A stretch of 64,000 nucleotides of DNA from Hydractinia symbiolongicarpus (lineage: Eukaryota > Cnidaria > Hydrozoa > Anthoathecata > Hydractiniidae): NCBI RefSeq assembly GCF_029227915.1, contig NC_079881.1, forward strand, positions 20,435,501 to 20,499,500. The letters run 5' to 3'. Of the stretch, positions 48,051 to 59,920 are shown one piece after another. The first letter of the stretch is position 1; each line of letters opens with the position of its first letter. The notes beneath the pieces were generated by a model. It saw nothing but the letters and a program-made list of their open reading frames with translations. It was not told where the DNA came from and did no database searches. Made by a program: the position numbers and the translations under genes.

Positions 48051-49900
48051 CGCTTTGTATTAGTAGCAATATTAACTTGATTGCAGACGTTGTAAACATA
48101 CACGAACTTTTTATAACATATAATTTTGTATTTGTGTTCAGCACATGACCATTATTAACATGATATAATATTGATCTCTCGAAATATAAATAATATAATC
48201 CTTAAAAACATAGAGTTTAATTTCACAATGAAGTAACCTTCTCTACTGTACAATAAACAAATACAAAAAAGTCCATTAAAAAAGCAAGAGTAATTCCTCT
48301 GGTTAGTGGTGAAGATAACAATTATTTGCTTTTTTAAGTGTTCCTCAAGAAAAGAGAAGTAAGAAAAAATGTTTGTAGTAACAGGAACTATGCCACTTTG
48401 AATTCAAAATAAGTTTTTGCCAAGTAGGACACGTTATTTTTATAAAAACAAAGCATTTGTCTATAAAGAGTATGGCAACTTCATAATGCAAAAATAAAAC
48501 ACCAAACTAGTATGTCAATCAGCATAGGCTGTGCAGATGCAGAGAGAAGAGGGTGGGGTTTGTTTGTTTGTTTAACTAAAGTTTTGCTTACAAAACTTGA
48601 CACGAATGAAGTGTGGGAAATTTGCAATGAATTATCATTGTTAATTATTTGCTCACATCAGCACTTTTGCTGTGACGTCCACACAGACAACACAGGCACC
48701 AACCAGACATAGTAATGAAAAAGAAAATATTATTAAAAGATAAAAAGATAAAAAAAGAGATAAAACAAGATAAAATAAATGTGATGTGTTTTTATTAATT
48801 ACTATAAGCGGCTCTTCTTGATCATCATATAAAATTCCAATGTTTCTTCACAACTCTCCTCTTTAGCAACAAGTTCTATTAATATTATAGCGTACAAGGT
48901 AAATATTTAAACGCAATTTTAATGACATACCACTAAAGCCGAACTGATATTCTCATAAAGAAAAATATTATCTCGTTTCGTTGTTACACGAAACACGGAT
49001 ACTAAAACATGCAACACATACATAACAATCTAGTTTCAAACTTCCTAGAGTAGCTTAGCCACCAACAGTCACCTCCTCACTCTCCACCAAACGTGCTCAG
49101 AACATTTTTAATCATCACGCCCAATGTTAAATTTTCAACCAGCGAAGGAGAGTGACTGAAAAATAAACGATATTTTAAAAGGGACAATTAAAGGATTAAC
49201 CGAGGGTGAGCAAATGAAAAGAATGGCTGAAGGATATCTTGAAGTTCACAAAATAGCTAATTTCTTGAAATCCTTCACTAACAAAAAATTATTTGGTTAG
49301 TTCACGAAATGTGCGATGTGAAAGCAAAGCATCGAGACTAAGAATGATATTAATTAACCGTAACAACTTTCAATAGCCTTAATATCTTCTCTTGTGTCCA
49401 TTTAAATGTTCGTGACTATCCGTGCTTTGATGCACGATTCCCTCCTGCACATTATCAACATCAAGTTGGCAATCATATATGCAGTATTTTTTAAAAAACA
49501 TTTTTCAGCTTAGTCTATTCTAAAAGGACGAAAGTAAATATTAAAATAGTTCTGAGAGCTAATTAAATTCAGCTACTTTTCTTTAATCATCGTTTAAATT
49601 TGCGCGAGGAAAACTAGTCCCTAGTTTGGCTAAGGGCTTTTAATCGCATAACATTGAAATAACGCAGTAGTAACTTTTACTGTCTCTTTAAACACGAGGA
49701 GAAAATGATTATTTTATTTTTCTCGCTCAACAAAATTATTTCAGACTCATGACGCGAAATCAAATTAACAAGCTGTACGCCTGTTTATATAAGCAACTCT
49801 ATTTTTTACTTCGGCATTGATTACTAAAGGCAAATTTTAGATTTCAGCTTCAAATATGCTAAGTTGCTAAGATTTTCAAGATTGTAGTCATGGAGGTGTA

Positions 49901-50743
49901 GTTCAGTTTTTACTATTATTTCATTAAGAAGGCTGAAAAAGTTGTTTTAAACGAAATACCGCGGAGGAGTATTTAAATTTATTTTATTTTATCACAAAAT
50001 AAATTGGTGTCAACTTCATTAAAAAGACACATTCTGTGTGTCTCTTTAATGAATTTAGGAAATTTTTTATCCAGCTATTTGGTCTTTTTAATAAAACTGG
50101 ATATTAGATCATTGTTTGTTTGTCGACAATGTAGCTAGTTAACTCGCTATATTGAAAAAACCACCAGACAGAATGAATAAGAGTCGAGACAGGATGATTG
50201 CCAGGACGGGACATTTGCTGGGATCCCACCTTCATAAATAATTCAACTAAAAATCACTTTGTTTTTATATCGATATTAGTTGTCCCGGGACAACTAAACT
50301 ATTAGCTATATTGTGGTTCTCGAAAGGCAACGGCCAGATTAAAAAAATTCTGTTGAATCTATCCACACACCTGTGAATACAAAAAACAGACCAACAGACA
50401 AACAGACCAGTATGTCCTTCTTTTGATTCTATTTTATCGTTGACTGTCCACGCCTTGAGGGTCAATTTAATTAATATTTCCGACGTACATCTTGTTTTGA
50501 CACACGCGTCCCGCCTCTCTTGTAAGCAACTCCTCAGTTTAAGCGGGGCAAAATTTTTGGCCGACAAAAATTGTCGATGTAAGCACAAAGTGATTAACAT
50601 AATTATTGATGATTCATCCCGCAAACACCCCTTTCCAGAAAATATTCCGCTTTGTCTGTTATATATTAATAAAATTAAACGCTGCAGAAGTATACGTACA
50701 AACACGTCAGCATGCATATACATATTATTCGTTGCTTTCTCCG
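49901..50743. other. intergenic with dispersed repeat fragment, no supported gene
   Basis: The first 80 bp resemble the interior of the dispersed repeat at 25480-25560. A 152-codon minus-strand frame (50265-50723) has no domain, poor composition and an overlapping opposite frame; I do not accept it as a gene. Confidence 0.45.
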
Positions 50744-51105
50744 ATTTGGTATTGTCTTTCTTGAAATGACCTTTTCCAGTTGGATAATCAGGCTATTTAT
50801 CGCATTTATTCATGCCGGAAAATATGTTTAGCTAATATCTTTTACTTAACTATAAAAATTTGAACAGAAAATTCGCTCTTTAAGCAGATGATGGTGTTTT
50901 GGAGAAATTTCAAGCACCTGATGCCGTCACAGAAAAAATGTTGTCATATTGTGTTGGCAATTTGACCTAGCCTATCAAAGTTTATTAAGGGGGTGACAGT
51001 TTCTGCATTATGTGCATGTATTCTTGTTGTTGACAACTTATTTATCACGCTGAAGTCCCCGATTCGGTACTGTCTTTCCTGGAATTTTCTTTTCCGGCCA
51101 AAATA
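50744..51105 (+). repeat. diverged TTAA-MITE relative flanked by direct repeats
   Basis: Two ~45-bp direct repeats (50744-50788 and 51059-51105, sharing 'ccgatt.ggta.tgtctttc' and 'ttttcc') flank about 270 bp. The words 'gaacagaaaattcgctct', 'aagcagatgatgg' and 'caagcacctgatgccgtcac' there follow the interior order of the piggyBac-type MITE. This is an old fragment. Confidence 0.45.
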
Positions 51106-51933
51106 ATCTAAACGAAACAAACCCAGTGCACCTAATGAATACGGATTAACTTAAATTGTTTAGATACATAACATGTAATCTAGTAAAATATACCAATTAT
51201 TTCTCACCTGTTATTATTTTTTAGGGAAAAGGGATTTTTTAAAAGCCAGTAGGATAGAGATAGGTATAGCTTCTCCCCACTCGGCCAAAGAGAACAAATA
51301 ATTAGCTCGAAACAGGATAGGTAACCGAACAAGATAATTATATGATGCGCAAGGACATTTAGCCGATCATGCAGATAATTTTACGGTGAATTTCATTTAT
51401 GATATCGACCTTCGTTTAGCCATGTATCTTCTTTCATATCATTTAAAAACACAACAAGAACGAGCAACGGCTGGACAAGCACGATATTAACTATTGAAAT
51501 CGGCTGATTAGCACCAAATCAAACTTTACTGTATCGTATAATGAGCTGTACATCTTGTACACAATATTACCCTATGCCGTATAATGAAATAATGATTCAC
51601 AAGTCTACATAAAAGGCAGACGTGTTATTTCAAGCTCTCGCGTATATAGAGTGAATGGATAAGGATTTTTGAAATTTAGTGATTGGTGTTTATTTTTGAG
51701 TTAATTGTTTTCTGTATTGTTACTGAAAAGGAAATCAAAGATTGGAGTATTATTATTCTATCGTTGATAAGTTACAGAAGTTTATTGATATCACCACAAA
51801 AATTTAATTCATGTTTTTCCACAACTTTCTCTTATAATTCTAAATCATCTACGGATGAGAACATATGTTTTTGTTTATTTGCTTATTGATTGTCGAATTA
51901 GAGTAATCAACAACAAATACGATCATTATTACA
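51106..51933. other. 5' flank of the retroelement, no supported gene
   Basis: AT-rich. It may include the 5' untranslated region of the decayed retroelement, but no promoter or terminal repeat is visible. Confidence 0.35.
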
Positions 51934-54900
51934 ATGGTGAATCTTAAAGTAATTACAACACATACATGCTCACATTGTAAAAAGGTTTGTAGAAGTACTC
52001 ATGGATTGAAACGTCATATGAACTCGTGCACAAAACGACCATTGCAGTTATGTACAGAGGATTCACCCGAAAAAGACACTCCGTCACAACTTACATTGGA
52101 TTTAGTGAATACCATCAATGAGGCCAATTTACCATCCATCGATATCATTCCAAAAAACATACTTGAGTCCGATAGCGATTTTTGGGTAAATATACATTAT
52201 GCAGAATTTATAAAAACGATAAATAACATCTATAATGAAATTGTGCATTTTCGAAGAATTATTTGCAACCTTCCTACCGGTAAAGCTGGAAAAATGTACA
52301 TAAAAGAGTTGACGTATTGGCTGAAACACTTCAAAACATCATGAACAAAAATATTGAGACTAAGGCACGTTTTTACTCATTATCCAAATATGGACAAAAC
52401 AGTCAAACAGTCAATGCTCTGCAGCCGGCAGGCTGCAAAGTTGCTGCTTGTGCACACAAGTAGACTAGGCAGAGAGCGTTGAAAAGTTGCTAGTCACATT
52501 CTTTAGCACGCCCGCACACCGAAATAATTCAAGTCGGGGACCATGAAGGCCCCGAAATTCGTGATTAATGGCCTTTCTGACGTCAGTAACAATTAGCACA
52601 TTTTAAGAAATTCGTATTTACCAAATAACCTAAGATCCAAGTCGTAAGTTCACTCTGAACATTGGCAAGTGAACGTTGACAAGTTTAAGATGTGTGAATC
52701 TAATATAGAATGAGCCTACGCAATTACTTGTGGTGGCGAACTGCGAAATTCGTTGTCTTGTCCCAACATATTGTGACCACGATTGTAGATCTAAGACGAA
52801 AGAACACGCTGAATGTATGTTAGGTTAGAAATGTGGCGGAACGGTGACTTGAGTTTATTGTTCAGAGAAATTAAAACTACCAAGCACAAGTTTATTTCAT
52901 CGAAAAAAGAAAGATCCTTTGAAGATACTTCTAGAATCTTTTCAAAACTTGTAATGGGAGTAAAGCTATCAGCCGCTTTGAAGTTCCTTGAAAAAGAAAG
53001 TTCCAGTGCCGTTCTTTTCCTCTCAGAAAACGTGGAAAACGAACTCTTGGAAAAACATCCTAACCCTGCACCGATAGTCGACAACGTGCGCACCTATTGA
53101 TTATGTACCACCGCACATTTTTAACTCTATCGATAAACAATCTATTTTGAAAGCTAGTCTAACAACTAAGGAATCTGCTGGTCCTTCTGGAATGGATTCT
53201 GATATATAAATCGCCGCATCTTATGTTCCAAAAATCTCAGTATTGAAGGAAAGAATTTGAGGAAAGAGATCGCACGAATGGCAAAAAACCTCGCAACATT
53301 TTATTATCACCCAGATCTCCTAGAAGCATTTACTTCATCGAGATTAATACCACCCGACAAAAACCCCGGTATACGACCAATAGGAGTTGGAGAGATACTT
53401 CGAAGGATTGTTAGAAAGGTAATAGCGTGGACAGTTAACATCGAAATAAAAGCAGCTGCTGGACCACTGCAAACGTGTGCAGGTCATGTCGCAGGTGCAG
53501 AGGCGGCAATTCATGCTATGAAGGAAATTTTTGAAAATGAAGCAACCCATGCAGTCCTACTTATGGATGCAAAGAACGCTTTCAATTCAATGAATTGATC
53601 AGTAGCTTTAAACAATATCCGAGAAGTCCTTAAGTATTACCCTCGATGGAAAGAGACACTTGGGTGCTGTAATTGGTTCGAAAACTTTCAAGGATACGTA
53701 CTGTAGTGATAAGGTCGAAAACTGGGCAAAAGCATTAGCTAATTTGTCTAAGATAGCTCAAACTGAACCACATGCAGCTTATACAGCATTCACCAAAACC
53801 TACAAATCGAAGTTTACTTACTTTATGAGAACAATACAGGGTCTCGAAAACCATTTGAAACCAATTGAGAATGTATTGAACGATCACTTTCTGCCGACAA
53901 TCTTTGCACAGGATGAACTGCTACCAGAATACATTAAAGCATTGCTTTCGTTATCACCAAGCAATGATGACTTAGGTATCCCAATTTTAACGCAAGAATC
54001 ACAAATTCAATTTGCAGGATCAAAGTTAATAACCAAACCACATGTGGAATCGGTAATATCTCAAAGTAATATCATGTTTTCCGGTAGTTGCGATGGTAAA
54101 ACAACCAAGGAACTGAATAAAGAAAATTGCAATGCTCTATTGAAAGAGAAAATTGACCATGTTGACTCAATTATGCCAGAGGATTTATTACCATTTGTCA
54201 AACAAACTCGTGACAAAGGGGCGAGTTCATTGTTGAACGCCATTCCTATTGAACAACAAGGGCTTGATTTGAATAAAGAGGAACTTAGTGATGCTATAAG
54301 ACTCCGTTACAATTTACCATTGAATGGTTTACCAAGTTTTTGTACATGTGGAGATGCATTTACTGTCAGTCATGCTCTTTCGTACAAGAAAGGTGGATTT
54401 GTATCGAAAAGGCATGATAACGTTCGTGACTTACTAACATCGTTACTTAATCGCACATGTCACAACGTAGAAGCTGAACCACACCTTATTCCACTCACAA
54501 ACGAACATTTTCGTTTGAAATCAGCAAACAGAAGTGACGAATCTTGACTGGATATAAAGGCGAATGATTTTTGGCATGGACAAACGGCATTTTTCGATGT
54601 TCGTATCACGCACGTAAACTCCAAAATGCTACAAAAATCAATCCACAACGAAAACCTTTCATGATCAAGAAAGCGAAAAGAAGAGATCATATAATGAAAG
54701 GATAATAAATGTTGAACATGGTACTTTCACACTGCTTGTGATGGGTACAAATGAATGTATGGGAAACGAATGTCACGTTTTTCGTCAAGAACTTGTAAAG
54801 AAACTCTCTATAAAACAAAACGAAGACAACCCAACAGTGATTACATGGCTCCGAACAAAACTGTCCTTCAAAATTTTGAAGTCAACAATTTTATGCGTAA

Positions 54901-54972
54901 GAGGTTCTAGAGTGCCATGGAAAATACCAAACAAAACAGACGTTGGTGTAGATATCATGTTGAATTCTTTTA
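51934..54972 (+). pseudogene. decayed reverse-transcriptase retroelement ORF (zinc finger - RT - zinc knuckle - endonuclease-like)
   Basis: Successive fragments on + read as one original protein. 51934-52344 has a CCHC finger (C-x2-C-x12-H-x4-C, 'CSHCKKVC...HMNSC'). 52814-53100 is a helical pre-RT region ending '..LLEKHPNPAP'. 53110-53598 covers 'GPSGMDSD', 'RLIPPDKNPGIRPIGVGEIL' and 'LLMDAKNAFNS' of an RT domain. 53660-54547 covers 'HLGAVIGSKTFKDTYC' to a zinc-knuckle-like 'CTCGDAFTVSHAL' with 'KKGGF'. 54548-54970 has 'FFDVRITHVN' and 'VEHGTF', endonuclease-like. The catalytic RT centre after 'NAFNS' is deleted. I infer a non-LTR-type element of a family common in cnidarians; no LTRs are seen. 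The 3' end is interrupted by a TTAA MITE. Confidence 0.78.
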
Positions 54973-54973
54973 A

Positions 54974-55713
54974 CCCTATTCGGTCCGGGGGGGGGCGGAT
55001 TCCGCCCCCTGACGGTTTTTTTTTAATAACTCCTGATTGCTTTGTTATATGGCTATGATACTTACTGAGTTTCCACATTTATCTATTAGACACCTGCATG
55101 CTAATTTTTTAGGTCCCATACCTTTCAGAGGCTTTGATATTGGCCATTACTCGAAATTACCCCTAAAAATCTCTATGAAATCCTTATAATGGGAAAAATA
55201 TAATAACTCCTGTTAAGATTATCCTTAGAACTTGAAACTTGCAACACAACTTTGTTTCATCAAGAAAAATCATTTTGAATAATTTGAACACGTGACTAAT
55301 CCGATTTCCCGATTTTGTCGGATTTTACCCGATAATCGAAAAAAAACGGATTTTCGGGCAATTTTTGGCAATTTTTTATCCGATCCATGTAAAAACCGGA
55401 AGATATGTTAAATAACTTTTATTTAGCTTTCAGAAACTTCAAACAGAATGTAAAAATTCGCTGTAGAACAAAAGTGATTATATTTTAAGCAGATAGTGGC
55501 ATTTTTAACAATTTTCAAGCTTTTAATGACGTCACAGAAAATGTGCTGACGCAAGCAAATTTTTTTTGGCGCCATTTTGTTCCTTTTATGACGTACTATA
55601 AGTGTGCCAAGTTTGATTCAATTTGAACAACCCTATGAAAAGTTATTGAGGGGGGGCGGAATCCGCCCCCCCCCCGGTCATAGTATGTTCGAAAAACCCC
55701 GGACCGAATAGGG
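54974..55713. mobile_element. piggyBac-type MITE, copy 2 (740 bp), inserted in the retroelement
   Basis: TTAA flanks at 54970-54973 and 55714-55717; the same CCCTATTCGGTCCGGGG termini and interior as copy 1 at 14434-15176, differing by scattered substitutions and G-run length. The short 'NPIRSG..RIPPP' frames at its ends are translations of the G/C-rich terminal hairpin, not genes. Confidence 0.88.
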
Positions 55714-55717
55714 TTAA

Positions 55718-56934
55718 AGAAACTATGTTTTGAGACTTGAGATAATTTTGACACAAGTGATTGGTATAGTGGTAGTCTCTCCCCTATACTCATCGTCTTG
55801 GCTTATTCGATTTTTGTTTTTAACTTGTTTATGATTTGATTCTGTTTTCCTTGTTGTTTGTTTTTGTTTTTAACTTTGTCTTCTTGAAGTTTTCGAGTGT
55901 TATTTTTTTCTTTTTAAGTATGTTTCAAATAGCTATACTTGAATATTTTAACGATTTTATATTGTATTTTATATATGTATGCTATGCATTATTTATTGTA
56001 TTTAATATATACTAAACAATACAGTACTATGTCTTTGTAAAAAAAACTTGCAAAATATATAGCAAGACATGAAGAATATGAAGAAGCCTTTAACTAGCTA
56101 GCTACAGCTACTGTATTTCGCATGATGGAATTTAGTCCCAAACTATAGGATATAGTATCATTTATTACTTGTGCATTTTTATGAATTTTGCATTCTTATC
56201 GACGCAGCTACTGATTTTAGACCTTTCCCATTTCTTCCTTTCCCTGTTGTTCAACACGGTGCTTTTCTACCAGAGTTCAGGTGTATAAGTAGCTCTAGGT
56301 AGCTCCATAGCCAGTTATGCTTTCTTAAACAAAAAATTAGAAAATAAATATAATTTCTGTAAAGATCAAAGACTAAGCATTTAGACTAGCTAGCTTATTA
56401 CCTTACTACTTAACTAGCTAGCTTACCCTACACATCCCACAATCAAATCAGGTCTTTTCACACTCGAAAACATAAACAGTGCGGCCATGATACTTTTTGC
56501 CATGTATGGCTTTTATGTGATGTATTGTTTAATTTTTATAGGAGCGAAATATACTGTTTTTCGGAGTGTAGCTTAAGACCGGTAAGGCGATGAATAAAGT
56601 TTCACTTACAGTTAGAGAATTACAGTTTCTTACGCTCACGAACCAGAGTACTCTAGAGTGTTTATGTTGCCAGTAATTCGAAAAGTTGCGAGGTACATTG
56701 TTTGTGCAACCCGACACAAAGATTATTTTACATTGTATTTAAAGAAGGTGATGTTAAAAACTACGTATGCTTTTTAACGTCGAAGCAAGAATAATTTTGA
56801 AGAATTAACACAAAAGACAAAAAAAACTTTGTTTGAGACTTCGTTTTGTTTTCACAAAGTCCGTTCAAGCGTTTCTTATAAATCGACACATTTCATTGCG
56901 TATAATCATTTTACACTCTTTATTAAGTAAAAAT
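55718..56934. other. intergenic, no supported gene
   Basis: The first part may be the 3' tail of the interrupted retroelement. The rest is AT-rich, with many TAGCTAGC words near 56090-56430. No coding exon is supported. Confidence 0.4.
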
Positions 56935-56999
56935 AAATAAAAACAGCAAGCTAAAAAAGTAAACAGTTTTCCTTATTTTTTAGCTTGTTGTTTTTATTT
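56935..56999. repeat. 24-bp inverted repeat hairpin
   Basis: AAATAAAAACAGCAAGCTAA then AAAA (56935-56958) pairs with 56976-56999, one mismatch, across a 17-nt loop. It could be a small palindromic transposon remnant; an expressed hairpin is possible but unsupported. Confidence 0.65.
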
Positions 57000-58440
57000 A
57001 ATCCTACCCAATATCACTATGGCGTACAATTATAACACATTTGACCCCTCGTTTTGAAGAAACGTGCCTTGTGGCGCAATTTCTAACACCCGCTAAAGAT
57101 GTTTTGATACCAAAATGAATCGGGTGATTAACTTACAACTAATATCCATAACAGTGAAATCTAACCAATTACAAAGTATGCTGTTTCCAAGACATATAAA
57201 ATTGATCTCAGACAATCACAAGAGGTATATTTAAGTATATTCGTTCAGCATTGCCTCGCTTTGTTCAATCAGAATGCGTTTGTTTACATCTCCGCTCTGT
57301 ACGGAACACAAGTTAGTAATTTACAGAATAAAAAGTTTTCATCGAAACTGTTATGGCGTCGACTGCAGTACTATTTTAGCCTTATATATCTTAAGAAACA
57401 AGACTCATAAAAAATTGACACAGTTCTTATTCACACAATAATGAACAATTTAAATTCAACTTGTTATTAATCTTTTATTCTCTTTTAACAGAAAGGTTTG
57501 GCGACAGTTACGATCTCTTTTTCGCCCCTCAATCCTGGAAAAAAGTTCCTTACTTTTTATAAGACCTTTCCTTCTTCTTGTGGCAAGTCTGGAAATACGC
57601 CACTCTCGCTAGTTGGGTATTAGAATATTTGCAAAAAAGTAAAAGCAAAAAAAGTGACATAATAGCACTTCCTTCTAAAGCTTCTAATCTTTAAAACTCC
57701 TCTTCCTGCTCGAACAAACACAAATAAAATATTCAAAAAAATCTCGACTACTTTCAAAACCTGAACAAACTTTTTAACGTTTGTTTTGGTTGTCAAGGAA
57801 ACCTGAATATTTTTTGGCAAATAAAATTGCTTTATTTCAAACACTTGATTTTATTGGAAAAAATCTTTTTTATTTTGTCACGTGATTGCAAAATGTAAAA
57901 AAACAAAACCCGCACCTTTTCTCGATAAAGGGGACATACTGCTTTGGAGAAAATGAACACATCGACTTTGCCTGTGACAGACAGATAGATAGAAGTAGTC
58001 TAATAATATGAAGGATTTACAACAGCATATGTATGTTGCCATACATTTTTCTTTTTTTTACTGCGTAGATAATTTATTCCATTTAATACCAGAAATTCTT
58101 GCCTGCCTACACGTTTTTATAAGAAACTTTGCGAAGGGTCGTGTTTTAAAAGTTTGTTAAAAATATTTATTCAATGGATGATAGTTTTAAATATTTCTAA
58201 ATTGAACTTTTTCTCCGCAATGTTTCACTTTTTTTGGTGATTCCATATGTAAACAAAGTCGCTTGCTTCATCTTTAAAAATATTTTGTAGTTTTTTAAAC
58301 CATTCCTTTTGTTTTAAGGAACAAAACAAACTCTGTCTGCCCACAAAAGCCATGTCCCGAGGCGGAAACAAGAAATTTTTAAAATGCGCACCAATACCAA
58401 ATGCGATATATTTTTTTCCACTTTGTTGCGACGGGTAAAT
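57000..58440. other. intergenic with a dispersed-repeat end near 57950-58010
   Basis: Words 'gactttgcctgtgacagacagata' and 'taataatatgaagg' match the end of the dispersed repeat at 25870-25930. No coding exon is supported. Confidence 0.4.
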
Positions 58441-58738
58441 TTAAAGGATGCGCGACCCCATGGATATTTTCACGGACTAGCGACTAGTTATTTAATAATA
58501 GCCGTACTCCGTCTGTCTGTTTGTGCGCGAGAAAAAAGTCGTATTACGGAAACGCAAAAAAACGTTATATAATGGACGGGCGAATCCGCAGATTTATCAA
58601 CGGTGTACTGGTCTCTATAATAATTGCTGTTTCGGTGCAAAATTGTACCTCTAGTCGTAAGACACACGAAATGCTGTATATAAAGGACGGGCGAATCCGT
58701 GGATTTATCCACGGGCCACCGACTAGTCTTAAATTGTT
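58441..58738 (+). repeat. two tandem monomers of the GTCTGTCTGT/CCACGG dispersed repeat
   Basis: Two units of about 125 bp each run from 'taataatagccgt' or 'taataattgctgt', through 'gtcgtattacgg' or 'gtcgtaagacac', to 'aatggacgggcgaatccg' or 'aaaggacgggcgaatccg', then 'gatttatccacggg'. ACTAGT ends lie on both sides (58483 and 58730). This is the best-preserved copy in the window of the family also seen at 32519-33000. Confidence 0.7.
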
Positions 58739-59217
58739 GAGCGTTCTTACGTAGTAAATAATTGGCTAGGCCTCTGAATGGTATTGATAACATACTGATT
58801 TTTCTTTTTATCTCTTGATTCTACTGGGTTGTCGTTTGGGGGAAACATTGGCTAAATTTGTCAACTTTATATTACTCTACAAATATTTTTAATATCAAAA
58901 ATTCTTAGTCTTTGTTAAGGATATTGATAGCTGTTACATACTTTTTACGCAGCAGACCAAGCCAGTCAGTGTGGTCTTCAAAATCAACACAGGCATCATG
59001 AACTTTTATTCGGCAGGCGTGTCGCAGCACACAGCTTGTCCATTCTTTAAGTAGAACAAAAAGTTATAAAACCCTAACGACGAATAATATAAAACACCGT
59101 GGCGTTTCACTAAATTTGTCCATCAATACACCTTTCCCGAATTTAGATTTTGTAAAATATTGCGTGCATGAAAACGAGGCAAATCTTGGTAAACATTATT
59201 CGCGTTCATATAAACAT

Positions 59218-59920
59218 GGAGGAAGACAATACTATGAGAGATATTTTGCTTAAAATAATTGAGGAAAATATAGATTTAGTCTTCGATGAAACTGAAGAAA
59301 AAGGGTGAGGGAAAACATGGAGGGAATGCCACCGTTCACGATAAAACAAATTGAAATGCATCGACAAAATAGTTGTAAACAGCACGGTGTGGCAATTATT
59401 AAGACTTTGGAGCGTGGCAGAAAGTTTAGGGATGAACTATACATATCTGCTGATAGCATTTTTACATCAACAACTACATTTGCTCCAAGTAAAAACAAAA
59501 TTTTTTTAAAGACTTAGTTATGATCAGCCCTGTAAAAAGTAATGCTGACAAAAAGGTATCCATCTAACGTTATATGATCCTAGAATTAATGATAGTTTGT
59601 GTAACATAAATCCAAGAATATTAAAACTGCAAGAAGATATGCTGATGGTTGACAAACGGGTTGGTTTTGCTCATTGTATTGACAGTACACGAAAAAGAAA
59701 AAACAACATTAAATATGCGAACTTTCTTGTTTGATCTACATTGTCACACCAACTAGTACCGTTAGAACATACCATCAAGATTGTTACTAATATTAATATA
59801 TCAAATACTTCAAATAAATCAAAACATAACGAAACACAACCCTATGAGTTTATTGATGTAAATCCTGTATTAATCCCAAAAGATTGGGGTAAACTAAATC
59901 AACATTACACACACAGCTAG
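59218..59920 (+). pseudogene. decayed coding remnant of unknown family
   Basis: An ATG at 59218 opens 'MEEDNTMRDILLKIIEENID..' which stops at 59305-59307 or could splice at GG|gtgagg. The frame beginning there reads 'MPPFTIKQIEMHRQNSCKQH' and 'IIKTLERGRKFRDELYISAD', which looks like real protein. From about 59548 a third frame reads 'LTLYDPRIND' and later 'RVGFAHCIDSTRKR', broken by a TGA near 59731. The composition and order recall cnidarian multi-copy SWIM/YqaJ-type proteins, but I saw neither a SWIM motif nor nuclease residues, so the family is only a guess. Probably a transposon-borne gene fragment. Confidence 0.4.

Larger units (their letters stand above)
42085..49900. repeat. tandem segmental duplication, unit 2
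   Basis: Collinear partner of 33005-40935. Unit-2-specific features: a 1.0-kb insertion with short inverted termini (45212-46220), an expanded (CAACGA)n tract, the extra exon 3 of gene A2, and an intact gene B2. The two units are in the same orientation. Confidence 0.85.

Noticed and set aside
50265..50723. 152-residue minus-strand frame
   Set aside because: No domain, composition unlike a conserved protein, overlapped by a 109-residue frame on the other strand, no promoter or splice context.
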